Assembly (NCBI GenBank): GCA_038502055.1
Contig: JAXRKN010000039.1
Location: 1,860,001 to 1,924,000, forward strand
Length of the DNA: 64,000 nt
Origin: Tanytarsus gracilentus
Lineage: Eukaryota; Arthropoda; Insecta; Diptera; Chironomidae
Direction of reading: 5' to 3'
Shown: piece by piece, positions 61,501 through 64,000 of the stretch
Layout: each line of letters starts with the position of its first letter
Position numbering within the stretch: the first letter of the stretch is position 1
Program-made: the position numbers and the translations under genes
The notes under the pieces: generated by a model
Database searches by the model: none
The model's input: only the letters and a program-made list of their open reading frames with translations
What the model was told of the DNA's origin: nothing

Positions 61501-63730
61501 ATGTACACACACACTGACTTTAGTACACAAAGCATATGGCTACATTTATGTGACATTTTACCGCTTTCTCGGTAATGGATAATTACCAATGTGTCTGCAC
61601 AGTCTCATGTCTCGAGCGAGTCTCAAGTTGGATTAATTAAAGAAATAAATCAGGGACGATGAAGTGTCAGACATGTGAGCTTACATATATATGACACTTT
61701 TCTGATGAAGATTGAAAGAGATGAAGGGAAGATTAAATTTACGAGCCACACCGAAGTGTCAGCTGAGATAAAAATTAATTAAGATTATGCGTAAAGATTA
61801 ACTTAAAAGAAAAATTAATTTTAACTCGTAATTCTATGAAATAATTAAAAATCCCATGTGTAACGAAGCTTTTAGCGTCTGACAAACTTTTTCTTCTTTT
61901 ATCCGTCGTTGAGGAAAAAAGTTCCGAGCAGATTACACTCAGCTACCATTCACAAATATTTTTCATGAGTACGTTTAAAGACTTCCCAATTGAATAAGTT
62001 GTCAAGAATGTTATTATGAGCTTTTTAAAGGAAATATTAAATTTCTTGTTCAAATATTTTCGAGTCTTTTGAAGTCTGAGATGAAAAGGTACAAAAACTT
62101 TTTTAAATTGAATATTTTTATGGAAACTGAGAAAAATTTCCTTTTAATTTTTTTTTATCCAAATTTGACTGTTACAAATTATGTTTAATAAAAACCAATA
62201 TTTACCCAAAAAATATGTTTTATTTGTTCTGGTTTTCTCGTTCTATGAAACTCTCTCAAAAGTAAAACAAAAACTTTTCACACACACTTAAGCACAAACA
62301 CTCACTGGCCCACAAAAACACTCATCCGCAAGTCATATTTTTATTTCGCACCCTCAACTCATTAAGACTTTTCTTACATGTAAAGAGCACAGCACATGAG
62401 TTCGTGGCTTTAATCCTGTTTATTTATGCCATGGCCTAATTGTCAAGTAGATTTACTTTTCTCTTATGAGCTCTGTTATTATTGGTGAAGATTAAAAAAC
62501 TTTTCTCCGCCACAGATGTGTGTCAATTAATGAAAGAGATAAAAATATTTTCCTCAAGCGATTCCAGAAATGAATCGTGGGCCAGAAGTAATTTTATATT
62601 ATTAGCAAATTTTCTATCTTGAATTTCGCATACAGAATAGAAAACTGAAAATGTAAAATCAACATTTTGATCACGTAAAAGGATGAAAAATTTTCCCTTT
62701 CTGTTACTTTCATTTGTGTGCTGTTATCTTTTTTGGAACATCGAGCTTTCAATGAATTAAATTTTCATGTCAATTTTAGCCTAGTTTTTTATTCTTGTCA
62801 GTCTTGTTTGTCGTCCGACATGTACAATCGAAAGGGTTCAAGAGTTTATTGGAGCAGTTTGAGATAATTGAGAAAATAAAAAATAATTTGATTTCAAAAA
62901 TTCAATCCATAGAATTTTAAAAAATAAATTTTAAAATTATTTTGCTCTCTGAAATTTCAAAATTTATTTAAAATTCCAAAATGTTTATCCACTCACCGGG
63001 ACTAAAAATCGTCGAACTTCCGAGAGGGCATAAGCGATTCTCGCGTGTGCTTCAGCAGGTGGTGAAAATGTTTGTATCTCTACGTGCAAGTCTTCTGATA
63101 AGTGTGAGTATTTGTATTCGCCGCTCAGCCTCAATTCTTCCTCCTATTTGCGTGAACATCACACATGCGGAAAATTTTTGATGAAATCCCAAATGTGAGC
63201 GATGTTGAGGAATTTTTAATTCAAAATCGGGTGGAACAAAAAAGAGAATGAATGGAATTAATTCTCAACTCACGAATTAAAATGTTACATCAAACATAAT
63301 TCGATGTCTGCATAAGATATAAGTAAATAATGCACTGCAAGGGGTGGAAACTTTAAATTTTCCCAGCTTTAAAAAGATTTTTTTACCTTTTTTCTATCTC
63401 GCATCGATCCACGACCGAGCACTGACATTTTACACATTGTTTCCTCCTGTAATCGCTTTAAGCTAATAAAAAAATTTCAGTTAATTTTAATTTTTCTGCG
63501 TAGTTTTTAATCGTACCTGTTTCCTTTCGGTCCGAGGAGTTTGCCAACAAAGTTAAACTGTAAAAATGCATTGTTGACAAGAGTTGGAGTGTAAATAATT
63601 TTTCTCATTACCTTTGGATGGTCACGAACGGGCACTGCGACACGTACTGTTATTTTTATGGGCTTGTCACGTGTTATGTCTATCATTTTACTTTTCTCAT
63701 ATGCCATGTGTGGAATTGTGGATGGTGAAC
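55533..63730 (-). CDS. Sam68/qkr-type STAR family KH-domain RNA-binding protein (KHDRBS-like), 5' end outside window
   Basis: Seven minus-strand exons assemble in phase: 63730-63612, 63557-63517, 63462-63387, 63143-62997, 56498-56060, 55914-55764 and 55683-55533 (stop TAA). Reading through: MAYEKSKMIDITRDKPIKIT, then the KH core VPVRDHPK / FNFVGKLLGPKGNS / LKRLQEETMCKMSVLGRGSM / RDRKK, then EEELRLSGEYKYSHLSEDLH and HARIAYALSEVRRFLVP / DHHDDIRQEQKWEM. This is the STAR arrangement of QUA1/KH/QUA2-type proteins closest to Sam68 (KHDRBS) and insect qkr58E proteins, which bind U/A-rich RNA and regulate splicing. The tail is Ser-, Asn- and Gln-rich. Exon 1 opens with codon phase 2, so the gene continues to the right, although the ATG at 63707 is in frame. 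A 6.5-kb intron separates KH and tail exons. Confidence 0.9.
59556..59564. repeat. Left 9-bp target-site duplication
   Basis: CAGATAATG, repeated at 60632-60640. Confidence 0.8.
59565..60631. mobile_element. Long-terminal-inverted-repeat DNA element, foldback or Mutator-like MITE, about 1.07 kb
   Basis: About 200-bp inverted repeats (59565-59765 and 60425-60631) flank an AT-rich, non-coding centre. The arms share GACATTTTGCCCCTGTGACA and many GGGCAAA/TTTGCCC motifs, and each arm is itself partly palindromic, with repeated GGGTCAATTTGTCC blocks in both orientations. A CAGATAATG duplication on both sides (9 bp, or 8 bp if the first C is coincidental) marks the insertion. Long inverted repeats with 9-bp duplications suit Mutator-like elements; 8 bp would also allow P or hAT. 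No transposase is present. Frames at 59499-59796 and 60412-60648 are artefacts of the arms. Confidence 0.85.
60632..60640. repeat. Right 9-bp target-site duplication
   Basis: CAGATAATG, partner of 59556-59564. Confidence 0.8.
63558..63611 (-). other. 54-nt intron inside the KH domain, divisible by three and stop-free
   Basis: The donor AAG|GTAATG and acceptor TTTTTACAG|TTTAAC lie exactly between the conserved DHPK and FNFVGK of the KH domain. The intron is 18 codons long and open in the coding frame. Confidence 0.85.
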
Positions 63731-64000
63731 CTGTTAAAAGAGAAATTATAAGAACTTAATTAAAATTGTGCAGGAATTTTTAAAATTATTGAACTGAAAA
63801 ACTTTTCTTTCTCTTTGATAAATTAAACAACGAAGTTCGTAAATTTATTTCACTCTCCAACAAAATGTTTCTAAATTGAGATAAAAAGTGAAATTTTCGC
63901 TAGTAATTTTCGGTTGGCGTGTGCAAAAAAGAATATTTATGGTATGAAGAGATAAGAGATGGAAATTGAAAAATTGAGCAACTAATGAAGCATCCATTTT

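Larger units (their letters stand above)
56499..62996 (-). other. Large intron of the KH-domain gene
   Basis: GT at 62996-62995 and AG at 56500-56499 on the minus strand bound a 6.5-kb intron, far longer than the 50-150 nt typical elsewhere in this window. It holds the long-inverted-repeat transposon at 59565. Short plus-strand frames (57223, 57655, 58744) are not supported as nested genes. Confidence 0.8.

Overview
The window looks like nuclear DNA of a small-genome insect, most likely a nematoceran fly (a chironomid-like midge is my guess). The DNA is strongly AT-rich, most introns are 50-80 nt with GT-AG ends, several genes carry arthropod-style TATA boxes, and the recognisable genes (Atg9, a VARP/ANKRD27-like protein, a Sam68/qkr-type STAR protein) are animal genes. 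No prokaryotic features, CRISPR arrays, tRNAs or rRNAs were seen. The assignment to Diptera rests on gene style only; no marker gene fixes the species.

Layout. Positions 1-4.7 kb hold a plus-strand cluster of small secreted proteins: the 3' end of one gene, an 89-aa helical protein, a 494-aa acidic protein with a duplicated exon, and a 207-aa apolipophorin-III-like protein. Positions 5.3-10.8 kb (minus) hold an intact VARP-like VPS9/ankyrin gene and a complete six-exon Atg9, an endosomal-trafficking gene next to an autophagy gene. Positions 11.0-13.9 kb hold a recent tandem duplication of an unrecognised, about 220-aa basic protein gene; the second copy lacks a 433-bp spacer. Positions 16.1-17.5 kb encode an unrecognised 453-aa protein. 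Positions 23.0-24.3 kb hold a divergent pair of short secreted Ser/Thr-rich proteins. Positions 25.2-30.9 kb hold a four-gene family cluster: three proteins with one degenerate C2H2-like zinc finger, plus a fourth without the finger that shares a W/Y-rich helical module. Positions 32.3-34.7 kb encode a 704-aa coiled-coil protein.

From 34.7 to 55.5 kb there is no supportable gene. This stretch holds a decayed hAT transposon with an 8-bp target duplication and clustered CCCGGG motifs (39.6-40.4 kb), an 18-bp minisatellite of about 36 units in which most units carry an NF-kappaB-like palindrome (49.34-50.0 kb), and a retroposon flanked by a perfect 22-bp target duplication (50.74-51.76 kb). From 55.5 kb to beyond the right edge runs the minus-strand Sam68/qkr-type gene. 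Its 6.5-kb intron contains a long-inverted-repeat transposon (59.57-60.63 kb), and its KH domain is cut by a 54-nt intron that has no stop codon.

Exon structures were assembled by hand from splice signals, reading phase and family resemblance. They are internally phase-consistent but not backed by transcripts.
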